This document shows, one piece after another, positions 9,641 through 18,574 of a DNA stretch of 64,000 nucleotides. Numbering within the stretch: position 1 is the first letter of the stretch; each line of letters opens with the position of its first letter. The notes below the pieces were generated by a model, which searched no databases, had not been told where the DNA came from, and was given only the letters and a program-made list of their open reading frames with translations. Both the position numbers and the translations under genes were made by a program. Origin of the DNA: CAYTGM01 sp964437365 (GTDB lineage: Bacteria; Sumerlaeota; Sumerlaeia; SLMS01); contig CAYTGM010000011.1 in the NCBI GenBank assembly GCA_964437365.1, positions 102,261 to 166,260 of the forward strand, written 5' to 3'.

Positions 9641-10189
9641 ATGGCCGCCAGAAAGAAATCAGCAAAAAAGAAACGCCAGCCGCATGTGGCTGTTCTCGTT
9701 GAGAATATCTACGAAGACCTCGAGTTATGGTATCCGGTATATCGCCTGCGTGAAGCAGGAGCAAAGGTAACCATCATTGGTCCCAAAAAGGGAGAAACCT
9801 ATGCCAGCAAGCATGGATACCCCTGCACTTCAGAGGCATCGATCAAGACCGTTCGCGCTTCTCAGTTCGATGGGATCGTTGTTCCAGGTGGATATGCTCC
9901 TGACAAAATGCGACGTGATCCAAAGATGGTGAAGCTGGTCGCAGACATCAATAAGCGGGGTGGTTTCGTTGCCTCGATTTGTCATGGGCCCTGGCTCCTT
10001 GCGGAAGCAAATGTTGTGAAGGGAAAGAAATTCACCTCTGTATCTGCGATTAAGACCGATGTGATTAACGCCGGTGGAAAATATCAGAATAAAGAGGTTG
10101 TCGTTGATGGTAACCTTATTACATCACGAACCCCTCCAGACCTTCCCGCAATGATGAAGGCGATACTTAAGTTCCTCGGATTGAAATAG
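9641..10189 (+). CDS. DJ-1/PfpI-family protein
   Basis: A 182-residue protein with a strong AAGGAG site 9 bases before the ATG. A lysine-rich N-terminal extension (MAARKKSAKKKRQ) precedes the DJ-1/PfpI fold. The glutamate-containing strand (VENIYEDLELWYP) and the nucleophile elbow ASICHGPWLL (Cys114, His115) are both present, as in PfpI/YhbO/YajL proteins. Members have been described as proteases, glyoxalases or protein/nucleotide deglycases, and the assignment within the family is disputed. It is co-directional and close to dtd (12 bases) and lnt (8 bases). A stress-response repair role is an inference only. Confidence 0.9.
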   Translation: MAARKKSAKKKRQPHVAVLVENIYEDLELWYPVYRLREAGAKVTIIGPKKGETYASKHGYPCTSEASIKTVRASQFDGIVVPGGYAPDKMRRDPKMVKLVADINKRGGFVASICHGPWLLAEANVVKGKKFTSVSAIKTDVINAGGKYQNKEVVVDGNLITSRTPPDLPAMMKAILKFLGLK

Positions 10190-10197
10190 ACCAGGCA

Positions 10198-12084
10198 ATG
10201 AGCAAGCGCAGTAAAGTTGAGTTGATGAAAAAAGAAAAGAAGAGCGGAGGTTTTTTCTCAACTCTGATCGGCTTTCTGCGTGTTCTCTTTCCTCCTCTGA
10301 AAGAATGGAAAGCAATGCTTCCTGCCTTCGGGCTCGCATTGCTTTCTGCTTTTCTTCTTCGCCTTGCTTACCAACCGGTTAACTTTTCCTTTCTCGCTTT
10401 CGTTGCTCTGATTCCTCTCTTCTATGGAATACGGCGTTGCTCGACAGTCTTTGCTTTCTGGGCGGGACTTGTCTTTGGCACAGCGATCGCCCTGAGTGGA
10501 GTTTACTGGTTTGTCGTTGTTGATCGATTCAATAGCTTTGTCTGGCTTGGAATTCTTCCCCTGGCTGTCTATATTGGTTTGCATCTGGCCATCGCTGTCA
10601 TGGCCATATCGTGGGTCGTACGTCGTGTGCCTCCCGAGTTTGGTCTCGTGCTCTCAGGTCTTATCTGGGCAGCTGCCGAGTACTGGCTCGGCATTGGAGC
10701 ACTGGCAATGCCCTATGGTATTGGTCAGTCCATGGCAGGATGGATATCTGTCGCGCAGATTGCCTCCATCGGAGGAATCTATCTGATATCCACAATCATC
10801 GTGATGACAAATCTGGCACTTTTTGAACTGACCATCGCCTATATGGGAAAACGAGGACAACTGGGTGCCACTGTACGCACGCTCTCAATGGCGGCTATCG
10901 TGATACTTTCCTGGTGGTGGGGACGCGGTGTTGTTGAAAGACGAGTGACTATTCCTGAGGATGATCAGGTGACTATACGAGTTGCTCTGCTTCAGCCAAA
11001 TATTGATCAAGAACTGAAATATGAGAGCTATAAAACCGACGATGAGCTGCGTCGTAGACAACTGCAGGATGAAATCAATCTGATTCAACTGGATCTTTTA
11101 CGTCAAATGAATCGCAATGAAGTTGATCTCATCGTAACTCCGGAAAGTACCTTTACACAAGAATATATGGATGTAGAGCCTGAGGTTCAGGATAGTCTTT
11201 TCGGCGGAGCTATACTGAAAGAAGTCTCAAGTATCGCCACCGATCTGCGCACTCCCATTATTATCGGAGGCGTCGATAATGAGTTTCGCACGGCTGAAGG
11301 TGAGATTACCCAGTGGGTGCGGGAAGGAATAGATGCAGAGGGCTACCCGAACCCGGGCTCGCGCTTCTTTGGGGGTCTGTGGCTGATTCGCCCGGGCTCT
11401 GTCATGGCGAAACCTGTGGCTGACTATCGGAAAAGACAACTCATGCCTTTTGGTGAAACCGTTCCCTATCTTGGTTGGATTCCAGGATTTCAGGAAAAGA
11501 TCGTACAGGTTGCAAGTTTCTCAAGAGGTGAACCCTCGGAACCGATTGAAATTACTCCAAGGCAGGCAGATGGAACAACCGCTGAGGTTCGCCTTGGTCC
11601 CTCTATCTGTTTTGAAGATCAGTTTACTTATATACACGCTGGTCATGCATCCCGCGGAGCCAATCTCTTTGTAAACACAACAAATGATGCCTGGTTTGAC
11701 GGTTCAGCAGGCCCCAGATGGCACAATGAGATGGCAAGATGGCGAAGTATTGAGACCGGTGTCCCTATGGTGCGCTGTACAAACTCGGGCGTGACATCGT
11801 TCATTAATGGAGCAGGAATAATCGAAGCCGAGCTTCCCGTGCGCGAACAGGCTAACTGGAAGAGCGAAATCACGATTCATTCGAGTCCACCAAAGACACT
11901 TATTACCCGATTTGGAAACTGGTTTGGATTCTTGTCCCTGCTTGTATCAGTTATTGCAGTAATTCTTCTGAAGCGGCAGGGAGACCCTTCAGACTTGCCT
12001 CATGTGGAAAGAAAACCCACCGCGAAGAGGAAAGAACGCGACCTGACAAAAGAAAATGATGAGTGGATAGACGTAACTCAGTAA
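10198..12084 (+). CDS. lnt: Apolipoprotein N-acyltransferase
   Basis: A 628-residue inner-membrane enzyme that adds the third acyl chain to the N-terminal cysteine of lipoproteins. There are about six N-terminal membrane spans (residues ~40-240) after a basic cytoplasmic tail, then a nitrilase-fold domain. The catalytic triad is visible: Glu316 in VTPEST, Lys412 in YRKRQLMPFGE and Cys471 in PSICFEDQF. A final membrane span is at ~570-590, and a charged C-terminal tail is longer than in E. coli Lnt (~512 residues). It ends the plus-strand run that begins with the PASTA protein, and faces the diguanylate cyclase gene 16 bases away. The YHS lipoprotein upstream is a possible substrate. Confidence 0.95.
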   Translation: MSKRSKVELMKKEKKSGGFFSTLIGFLRVLFPPLKEWKAMLPAFGLALLSAFLLRLAYQPVNFSFLAFVALIPLFYGIRRCSTVFAFWAGLVFGTAIALSGVYWFVVVDRFNSFVWLGILPLAVYIGLHLAIAVMAISWVVRRVPPEFGLVLSGLIWAAAEYWLGIGALAMPYGIGQSMAGWISVAQIASIGGIYLISTIIVMTNLALFELTIAYMGKRGQLGATVRTLSMAAIVILSWWWGRGVVERRVTIPEDDQVTIRVALLQPNIDQELKYESYKTDDELRRRQLQDEINLIQLDLLRQMNRNEVDLIVTPESTFTQEYMDVEPEVQDSLFGGAILKEVSSIATDLRTPIIIGGVDNEFRTAEGEITQWVREGIDAEGYPNPGSRFFGGLWLIRPGSVMAKPVADYRKRQLMPFGETVPYLGWIPGFQEKIVQVASFSRGEPSEPIEITPRQADGTTAEVRLGPSICFEDQFTYIHAGHASRGANLFVNTTNDAWFDGSAGPRWHNEMARWRSIETGVPMVRCTNSGVTSFINGAGIIEAELPVREQANWKSEITIHSSPPKTLITRFGNWFGFLSLLVSVIAVILLKRQGDPSDLPHVERKPTAKRKERDLTKENDEWIDVTQ

Positions 12085-12100
12085 ATGGAAGATTTCTCTC

Positions 12101-13369
12101 CTAGGACTCTTCCACAGATTCGCGCTCGTGCACATTTATTATTTCGGTCTCTGAAGCAGCCGACTTTTTCCTTTTCTTAATCTTATACATCAGGCCATCG
12201 GCTTCTGCCAGAGCTTCTTCCAAAGACTTGCTGTGTGGGTAAAACTGAACGACGCCACAGGACATCGAGAGATCAAAGGCTTCGTTGTGCTCCTCGTTAT
12301 ACAGCTCGACTCTCTTTTGGATCCGTAGAAGCAGTGAATCGGGGTTTGTCAAGTCACTGTCCGAAATCAGAACAACAAACTCGTCACCACCGAGGCGACC
12401 AATCTGGTCAGACTCTCGAATTGATTCCTTGAGGACGCTGGTTGCCGCAATCAGGGCTTTATCCCCAATGTCATGTCCTTTATGATCGTTAATCCATTTA
12501 AGGCCGTCCAGGTCGGCAAAAATGACGCTGAAGAGATTGTTTCTCTTCTCCGGGGTCTGACAGACCTTGGAGGCAACAGACATAAACCCATGTCGATTAT
12601 AGACATTCGTCAGTGTGTCATGCATCGAAAGGTGCTCAAGCTCGCTGATTAATCCCATTCTTTCTTTAATGGATTTTCGTACACTGAAGATTGTAAATCC
12701 CCAGGAAATCATCAGGATGGGAACAATGCTGATGATGAATGCATAGACAAGAGCTGACTGACGCCTGATCGTTTCAATCGTATTGTCAACGCGCTCTCGG
12801 GCAGTCAGAACTAGTATGGGGGAAATTCTGTCGAATGCATCAAGAGCATCCGCATATTGTTCGGAATTTGTCGCCTGCTGGGCCGACTGAAAATCACCGT
12901 TCATGGCCATTCGAATTGCTTCTTTTTCAATACTGATCAATGCGTCGTTTGCAAGACTGAGATCACTGGCCAGCTTCCTCAGCTCGTCGGAAGGAGAGAT
13001 TGTCTGGATGCGATCAAGGTCAGCACGAAGGAGTTCAACCTGATAGCGGTACGCCGACTGAAGAGAAAGCTGTTTGTCATTGATCATGGTTCGGTAGAGA
13101 TTAGTAATTTCCGGGGCATTCTCCAGCGAATCGGCAAGTTCCCGACACTCCAGGTCATTCAGTAGAATCTCACTTGTATAGCGTGACGAACGCCAATTGA
13201 TGACGGCGATCAGGGCCAGTAGAGTGAGCGTTAACACCATCGCTCCAGTGATGGAGCGAATCGGTGAAGATGTTGTCAGAGAAGGAAGCTTCATTTTTTT
13301 CTTCGAGTTACCTGGGGCGAATCGTTTCACCCTAAAACGTTTCTCTCTCTCTTTGCTCCCTAGTTTCAC
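12101..13369 (-). CDS. Membrane-anchored diguanylate cyclase (GGDEF)
   Basis: 422 residues from GTG 13369. ATG 13294 (MKLPSLTTSS) is an equally good start and places the first span near the N-terminus. Two membrane spans (~41-58 and ~207-229) flank a mostly helical periplasmic sensor of ~145 residues resembling a four-helix-bundle ligand domain. The cytoplasmic GGDEF domain has an intact GRLGGDEF motif (327-331). RESD (318-321) lies five residues before GGDEF, which matches the product-inhibition I-site RxxD. It should therefore make cyclic di-GMP from two GTP with feedback control. No EAL domain is present. The upstream region carries a LacI-type palindrome near 13464. Confidence 0.9.
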   Translation of the reverse strand: MKLGSKEREKRFRVKRFAPGNSKKKMKLPSLTTSSPIRSITGAMVLTLTLLALIAVINWRSSRYTSEILLNDLECRELADSLENAPEITNLYRTMINDKQLSLQSAYRYQVELLRADLDRIQTISPSDELRKLASDLSLANDALISIEKEAIRMAMNGDFQSAQQATNSEQYADALDAFDRISPILVLTARERVDNTIETIRRQSALVYAFIISIVPILMISWGFTIFSVRKSIKERMGLISELEHLSMHDTLTNVYNRHGFMSVASKVCQTPEKRNNLFSVIFADLDGLKWINDHKGHDIGDKALIAATSVLKESIRESDQIGRLGGDEFVVLISDSDLTNPDSLLLRIQKRVELYNEEHNEAFDLSMSCGVVQFYPHSKSLEEALAEADGLMYKIKKRKKSAASETEIINVHERESVEES

Positions 13370-13463
13370 AAGCTTTTTTTCACTTCTACCTCAGTATAAA
13401 CGAACAGTATCCCAGCTACTGGAAGGGAGAAAGTCGTGAAAAAGCCACTATTCTTTGAGGGTT

Positions 13464-13496
13464 TGTAATCGGTTACATCACCTGGAAGATTTCTTT
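13464..13496 (-). promoter_or_regulatory. LacI-type operator plus shared 12-base box upstream of the diguanylate cyclase gene
   Basis: TGTAATCGGTTACA (13464-13477) fits the LacI/GalR-family palindrome TGTAAnCGnTTACA exactly. GAAGATTTCTTT follows at 13485-13496. On the minus strand, TTGCAA then 17 bases then TGTAAC gives a weak -35/-10 pair, with the palindrome over the -10. The same palindrome core followed by ATC, and the same 12-base box, recur near 33.6 kb in swapped order. No LacI-family gene lies in this window, so the regulator is unknown. Confidence 0.5.
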
Positions 13497-13639
13497 GCAA
13501 TGAATCAGTGCTAAATCCCACCGTTGGAAGAATATCAATTTTGACATAGGAATATCTCTTTATGTAGTCAATATTGATCCGAATACCTTCTTCAACGTAC
13601 TGCAGATGAAACCGAATTACCCAGATATAGCTGCTTCCT

Positions 13640-13692
13640 ACCTGCTTACTGCCTGCTTGTTACCTGCATAGAGAAGCAGATTGCAGGCAGGT
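13640..13692. repeat. CTGC-rich repeats with inverted arms in the 487-base gap between the diguanylate cyclase gene and pgk
   Basis: Three CCTGC units recur at roughly 10-base spacing, then appear inverted. CTGCCTGC (13649-13656) pairs with GCAGGCAG (13683-13690). A similar CTGCAT-rich inverted repeat sits at 33679-33727. The rest of this gap (13370-13856) shows no coding signal. It holds only the operator-like site and the pgk terminator. Confidence 0.5.
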
Positions 13693-13776
13693 TGTATTGT
13701 CGTTGTGGCAAGGTTGCTTGGGTTTACCGCCAACCATGAAAGCGGTTACACTGGTGAGGAAAGTGCCTTTTCATTG

Positions 13777-13823
13777 ATAAAAAGAAAAACCCCTCTAATC
13801 AACGGGTGAGATGATCAGAGGGG
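13777..13823 (-). terminator. Rho-independent terminator of pgk
   Basis: CCCCTCTAATCA (13790-13801) pairs with TGATCAGAGGGG (13812-13823), with one G-U/mismatch position and a 10-base loop. The A-rich run at 13777-13789 reads as a U-tract on the minus strand immediately after the stem. It lies 34 bases past the pgk stop. Confidence 0.85.
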
Positions 13824-13856
13824 ATAAAGAAGGAAGAATGGAGGCTGTCTGGAAAC

Positions 13857-15077
13857 TTAAACTTCGTCGAGGGCTTCGATTCCGGGAAGTTTCTTTCCTT
13901 CAAGGAATTCGAGGCTGGCGCCTCCACCGGTCGAGATATGGCTCATCTTGTTGCCAAGACCGAATTTTTTGATCGCTGCCGCGCTGTCGCCACCACCGAT
14001 GATGGTGATCGCTTCCGATGCAGCAAGAGCTTCAGCTACGCCCTTGGTTCCTTTTGCAAAGTCCTCGATTTCAAAAACTCCAACAGGGCCGTTCCATACA
14101 ACTGTTGCTGAAGTGGCAATTACATCCTGGAATGCCTTCAACGTTGTTGGTCCAACGTCTACACCTTCCATGTCAGAAGGAATATCATCGATGGAGACAT
14201 ACTTGGTATTCGCACCAGCTTTGAAATCATCTGTTACCAGAACATCTGAAGGGAATAGTACTTTCGCTTTGGAAGACTTGAACTTTTCGAGAAGCTCTTT
14301 TGCGGTCTCGGCTGCTTCTTCTTCATAGAGTGACAGGCCGATTTCTTTCCCCTGAACTTTGAGAAATGTATAGATCATCCCTCCGCCAAGGATCAGTGTA
14401 TCAACTTTATCAAGCAGGGCTGTGATCACACCGATCTTACTGCTGACCTTGGCTCCGCCTAGAATCGCCACTAAGGGACGCTTTGGGTCGTTCAGTGACT
14501 CTTTGAGATACTTGAGTTCTTTCTCGATGAGGTAGCCACAAGCGCAGGGTGAAAGATGCTGGGTAACGCCGCAGGTTGAAACATGATCTCGGTGTGCCGT
14601 TCCGAAAGCATCGTTCACATAGACTTCAGCGAGGGAGGCGAGCTCTTTTGCGAAGGCTTCGCGCTCGTCGGAAAACTTGCCTGTTTCCTTGTTGGGCTTT
14701 TCGTCTTCTTCTTTGTGAAAGCGCACGTTCTCGAGGAGCAGGACGTCTCCATCATTCAACGCATCCACATCTTTCTTTACTTCAGGCCCAACACAATCAC
14801 TTGCGAGCTTAACATTTTTGGAAAGTAGCTCTGAAAGGCGCTTTGCAACAGGCTTGAGGCTCATTTCCGGAACAACTGAGCCCTTGGGGCGTCCCAGGTG
14901 TGAGGCGAGGATAACTTTAGCTCCTTTATCGATCAGTTCCTTGATCGTTGGAAGACTCTCGGTGATACGAGCGTCATCTGTAATGTTCAGTTTGTCGTCG
15001 AGAGGGACGTTGAAATCGCATCGAACCAGGACGCGCTTCCCTTTTACATCAATGTCTTTGACTGATAATTTAGCCAC
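13857..15077 (-). CDS. pgk: Phosphoglycerate kinase
   Basis: A 406-residue glycolytic enzyme (3-phosphoglycerate + ATP to 1,3-bisphosphoglycerate + ADP), of usual bacterial length. The N-terminal 3-PG domain shows VLVRCDFNVPL and LASHLGRPKG. The linker and C-terminal nucleotide domain show GGAKVSSKIGV, WNGPVGVFE and GGGDSAAAIKKFG, ending STGGGASLEFLEGKKLPG. It starts at GTG with GGAG seven to eleven bases upstream. It is the last gene of a possible minus-strand run (riboflavin synthase, uvrC, pgk). It has its own terminator, and the 110-base gap after uvrC leaves room for its own promoter. No gap gene is adjacent. Confidence 0.98.
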   Translation of the reverse strand: MAKLSVKDIDVKGKRVLVRCDFNVPLDDKLNITDDARITESLPTIKELIDKGAKVILASHLGRPKGSVVPEMSLKPVAKRLSELLSKNVKLASDCVGPEVKKDVDALNDGDVLLLENVRFHKEEDEKPNKETGKFSDEREAFAKELASLAEVYVNDAFGTAHRDHVSTCGVTQHLSPCACGYLIEKELKYLKESLNDPKRPLVAILGGAKVSSKIGVITALLDKVDTLILGGGMIYTFLKVQGKEIGLSLYEEEAAETAKELLEKFKSSKAKVLFPSDVLVTDDFKAGANTKYVSIDDIPSDMEGVDVGPTTLKAFQDVIATSATVVWNGPVGVFEIEDFAKGTKGVAEALAASEAITIIGGGDSAAAIKKFGLGNKMSHISTGGGASLEFLEGKKLPGIEALDEV

Positions 15078-15109
15078 GATATGTACTCCATTTTATGGAA
15101 TGAATACTT

Positions 15110-15134
15110 TCCTCAAGCTGCAATCAACTTGAGG
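15110..15134. repeat. Short inverted repeat between uvrC and pgk
   Basis: CCTCAAG and CTTGAGG are exact 7-base arms around a 10-base loop. They lie in the pgk leader, about 33 bases before its start. No T-run follows on either strand, so this is more likely an operator or leader hairpin than a terminator. Confidence 0.4.
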
Positions 15135-15186
15135 GCGCATTGATGGGGTGGGCTGAAAAAGTGGTCAATAGATGAGGGGGAGTTTG

Positions 15187-17109
15187 CTACGATTCTGGAG
15201 GTTCATCGGCAGGTATGTTTTTATCTGCTGAGTCCTCGACTTCGCCTTTAGACAGGGAGTTCTCATGGAGGTACTGAAAGACATTTCGTGCAGTTTCCTT
15301 GGGGATACCGGGAACTTCTTCGATCTGTTCAAGCGAGGCCTTTCGCAACCGGGCAAGACTTCTAAAATGCGATAAAAGGATTTTTCGCCTTTTCTCGCCA
15401 ACGCCAGGGATATCCTCGAGTCCGCTTCTGAGGCTTGAGCGGGATCGAAGAGAACGGTGATAGGTGATGCCAAAGCGATGGGCTTCATCACGAATCTGCG
15501 TAAGAATAAAGAGCGCCGGGTCTGACTGATCGAAGCGGATGGGAAGCTTCCTGTTCGGGAGAAAAACGCGTTCTTCTGTTCGGTACTTTTCTCCGTCTGC
15601 TGCCTGCTCTTTCCATCGGGCCTTCGCAAGTCCACAAAGAGGAACTTTTCCCAGCAACTCCAATTCTCGGAAGACTTCAACAGCGATGTTCAATTGTCCT
15701 TTTCCACCATCAATAACAACCAGGTCGGGGAGTGTCTGCTCCTCTTTGATTGCTCGTGAATAGCGTCGCGTGAGGACTTCTTTCATCGAGGCGAAATCAT
15801 TCTGCCCATCAACGGAACGGACCCGAAAACGTCTATACCCGTTTTTGTCCGGTTTTCCATCCCGGAAAAAAGTCATGGAGCCGACGACAAAGGAACCCTG
15901 CAGGTTACTGATATCGAAACACTCGATAAGGCGTGGAAGCTCTGGAAGCCTGAGCTTTTTCTGCAGGTTTTCAAGAATTTCTATCTGTTGTTTTTCTCCT
16001 GCCAGTCGACGTTCAAATTCTTGCTCTGCATTTCTCTGAGCCATTTTGACAAGAGAAAGTTTATCGCCACGTTGAGGAATCAGAAGTGCAACCTGGTTGC
16101 CTCGCAATTCGGAGAGCAGCCGTGTATAGAGGTCCTTGTCTGAAGGCAAAATAGGAAGAACAATTTCCTTTGGAACATCGTTGCTCGCAACGTAGACCTG
16201 ACTCAGAAATTCGTCCAGAAGTGAATCGTCGGGCAGGCCAGTGTCTTTGTGATGGTAAAAGTTCGAATCAACCAGGTTCCCATCTCTGAACTGTAGAATA
16301 GAGAAGACGACATTTCCACTCCTCCTGACATTTGCAATAACATCGCGGTCGAATTCCTTGTGGCTGACAACCTGCTCTTTTTCTATCGTTTTCTCGATCG
16401 CCTGGATTTTGTCTCGTACTGAAGCGGCTTTTTCGAACTGAAGATCCTCACTATATTCCTGCATCTTCTCGCGCAAGAGATTCACCACTTCTTCCCTTTT
16501 ACCCTCAAAGAAGAGCATGGTTTCATTTACATATTGCTGATAGGTTTCCTGGTCGACAAGGTCAACACAGGGCGCACAGCAGCGATCAATCTGGTGAAGA
16601 ATACAAGGACGCGAGCGGTTCTTCAAGACGTGGTCGGGGCATGATCTTAACGGAAACAGCTTCTGGATGAAGCGCATCGTTTCTTTGACAGACTTGCTGC
16701 TGGAAAAAGGGCCAAAGTACTTCGCCTTATCTCCCTCTCTCTTTTTCCTGATGCGATGTATACGTGGCCACTCGTGGTGAGTGTCCAATCGAAGAGATAT
16801 ATACGTCTTGTCGTCACGGAGGCGAATATTATATCGTGGCTGATGCTTCTTGATAAGAAGGTTCTCAAGAAGAAGAGCTTCTTTCTCGGTTTCCGTGGTG
16901 ATCGCTTCGATGTCTGCAACTTTATTGCGCAGGAATTGAACGCTATAGCGCTGATCGCCGCTGTCACGAAAGTAGCTCCTGACACGAGTCCTGAGATTCA
17001 CTGCCTTGCCAACATAGATAACTTTCCCTTTAGAGTCTTTCATGATGTAGACTCCAGCTGTTACAGGCAGGCGTTCAATAATATCTTCGATATTTGATTC
17101 TGCAGTCAT
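15187..17109 (-). CDS. uvrC: Excinuclease ABC subunit C
   Basis: A 640-residue endonuclease that makes both incisions in nucleotide excision repair after UvrAB damage recognition. Domains in order: GIY-YIG nuclease (GVYIMKD, IYVGKAVNLRTRV; residues ~15-95), a cysteine-rich region (CPDHVLKNRSRPCILHQIDRCCAPC), a UVR UvrB-binding helix pair (~205-240), and an RNase H-like 3'/5' nuclease (FDISNLQG, LVVIDGGKGQLN). C-terminal helix-hairpin-helix repeats are IPGVGEKRRKILL and VPGIPKETARNVF. The 37-base gap after the riboflavin synthase gene suggests co-transcription. All expected parts are present. Confidence 0.98.
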   Translation of the reverse strand: MTAESNIEDIIERLPVTAGVYIMKDSKGKVIYVGKAVNLRTRVRSYFRDSGDQRYSVQFLRNKVADIEAITTETEKEALLLENLLIKKHQPRYNIRLRDDKTYISLRLDTHHEWPRIHRIRKKREGDKAKYFGPFSSSKSVKETMRFIQKLFPLRSCPDHVLKNRSRPCILHQIDRCCAPCVDLVDQETYQQYVNETMLFFEGKREEVVNLLREKMQEYSEDLQFEKAASVRDKIQAIEKTIEKEQVVSHKEFDRDVIANVRRSGNVVFSILQFRDGNLVDSNFYHHKDTGLPDDSLLDEFLSQVYVASNDVPKEIVLPILPSDKDLYTRLLSELRGNQVALLIPQRGDKLSLVKMAQRNAEQEFERRLAGEKQQIEILENLQKKLRLPELPRLIECFDISNLQGSFVVGSMTFFRDGKPDKNGYRRFRVRSVDGQNDFASMKEVLTRRYSRAIKEEQTLPDLVVIDGGKGQLNIAVEVFRELELLGKVPLCGLAKARWKEQAADGEKYRTEERVFLPNRKLPIRFDQSDPALFILTQIRDEAHRFGITYHRSLRSRSSLRSGLEDIPGVGEKRRKILLSHFRSLARLRKASLEQIEEVPGIPKETARNVFQYLHENSLSKGEVEDSADKNIPADEPPES

Positions 17110-17146
17110 GCGCGTATCAAAATTAATCTAAAGGAAGTTGTGATGG

Positions 17147-17806
17147 TTACTGTCCCCAGCCTTCGTTCAACAGGTTGCGAAGTCGCTGATCTCTTTCGTC
17201 AAGATCAGAATTGTTCATCTGATTTTCAAGGTGTTTGATTGTATATTTACCAATCATGTCGCTCTCAAGGTTGACGCGATCGCCGGGCTTTCTGAATTGC
17301 AGGGTTGTATTCTTCCAGGTCTCAGGGATAATCCAAAGGTCAAAGCCAGTTGAGTCGAGGTCTACAATAGTCAGGCTGATTCCGTCAATGGCGACAGAAC
17401 CCTTATCTATACAGTAGCGCAAAATAGTATCAGGAGCGTTAACCCTCACGCGCCACGAGTTATCGATCTCTTCTGCCACTTCGAATGTGCCTGTTGCATC
17501 GACGTGTCCGCTGACGAAATGACCTCCCAGCCGCGTCGTTGGAAGAAGCGCTCTCTCGAGGTTGACAGCGTCACCTGTTTGGCGGTCCCCGAGGGTGGTT
17601 TTCTTCATCGTTTCCGGCGAAGCATACAGCGAGAACGAGCTCTCATCGAAGGATTCGACGGTCAGACAACAACCATCAACGGAGATTGAATCACCAATTT
17701 TGATGCCTTCGAGAATGAGAGACGCCTGGATTTCAAGGCGAATACTGTCTCCCATGGGGGTGACGCTGGTGATCGCTCCAACTTCCTCGATGAGTCCGGT
17801 AAACAT
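17147..17806 (-). CDS. ribE: Riboflavin synthase alpha chain
   Basis: 219 residues with two similar lumazine-binding barrels. The first begins MFTGLIEEVG, with SISVDGCCLTVE; the second has VSGHVDATG and GSVAIDGISLTI. It dismutates two 6,7-dimethyl-8-ribityllumazine molecules into riboflavin. The C-terminal ~20 residues (NNSDLDERDQRLRN) are a charged helix after the usual end. The bifunctional ribBA for earlier steps lies far away at 55993, so the pathway genes are dispersed. No FMN riboswitch was recognised upstream; the gap to the divergent GPP34 gene is only 74 bases. Confidence 0.97.
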   Translation of the reverse strand: MFTGLIEEVGAITSVTPMGDSIRLEIQASLILEGIKIGDSISVDGCCLTVESFDESSFSLYASPETMKKTTLGDRQTGDAVNLERALLPTTRLGGHFVSGHVDATGTFEVAEEIDNSWRVRVNAPDTILRYCIDKGSVAIDGISLTIVDLDSTGFDLWIIPETWKNTTLQFRKPGDRVNLESDMIGKYTIKHLENQMNNSDLDERDQRLRNLLNEGWGQ

Positions 17807-17880
17807 AACCTGAAGAAATCTCCTTTATTTCCATCGTGACCTGTACTACAGTGAACCAACTTGAAGGAGGTCTGAGTCTG

Positions 17881-18567
17881 ATGCCAACCAAAAGCCTTGC
17901 TGTAAACGAACTGATTATGCTCCTCGCCCTTGATGATGAACAAGGGAAGGTTGACTGGAATGTGTCTCCCTACCTTGATTATGCGCTGGCTGGGGGGATG
18001 CTTGCGGAGCTCTCTTTGAGAAAAATGATCGAGGTGACTCCGGAAGGGGACTTGAAGCTATGCTCAGAAAAAGAAGGAGAACTAAGTTCGGGGCTTCTTA
18101 AAGAGGTTTATGCTCACTTCAGCAAAAGCGACCACCCAAATACGGTCTCCGGGTGGGTTGCATCCGTGTCGACTCTTTCTGACCTGGATCATCGGCAGAT
18201 GGAGGAACTCGTCAAAAAAGGAATTCTGAAGAAAGAGAAAGGACACTTTCTGCTGATTTTTCCCCAGACCGTCTATCCAACTCTTGATGCGACGCCGGAA
18301 AAACATGTTAAGAAAGAAATTCGTGAAGTTCTTCTCAACGGTAAAGAATGTAATACAAGACTGGCCGTTTTGATTTCGATCGCTCGTGGAGCTCATTTGC
18401 TCCAGGCATTGATGACCCAGGAAGAGATAGCCAGATGCTCTGACCGTCTGGATGAAGTCAGTGGAGGAGAGGCCATCAGTCAGGCGACCTGCGATCTTAT
18501 CTCAGAAGCTGAGAGAGCTCTATACGTTGCTTCGTCTATACCGTTCATGGGAATTTCAAGGATGTGA
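17881..18567 (+). CDS. GPP34 (Golgi phosphoprotein 3-like) family protein
   Basis: 228 residues from ATG 17881, chosen because AAGGAGG lies at 17864-17870, ten bases upstream; a GTG at 17836 would ignore it. The all-helical pattern matches GPP34/GOLPH3: SLAVNELIMLLALDDEQGKV, YALAGGMLAELSLR, a region with TVSGWVASV, ELVKKGILKKEKG and LFIFPQT-like YPT, then a helical repeat LAVLISIARGAHLLQAL. Eukaryotic GOLPH3 binds PI4P and sorts glycosyltransferases. Bacterial members are widespread in actinobacteria, with scattered cases elsewhere, and have no settled function. The gene stands alone between ribE (divergent) and a PAS kinase (convergent, 7 bases). Confidence 0.82.
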   Translation: MPTKSLAVNELIMLLALDDEQGKVDWNVSPYLDYALAGGMLAELSLRKMIEVTPEGDLKLCSEKEGELSSGLLKEVYAHFSKSDHPNTVSGWVASVSTLSDLDHRQMEELVKKGILKKEKGHFLLIFPQTVYPTLDATPEKHVKKEIREVLLNGKECNTRLAVLISIARGAHLLQALMTQEEIARCSDRLDEVSGGEAISQATCDLISEAERALYVASSIPFMGISRM

Positions 18568-18574
18568 TTCAACC

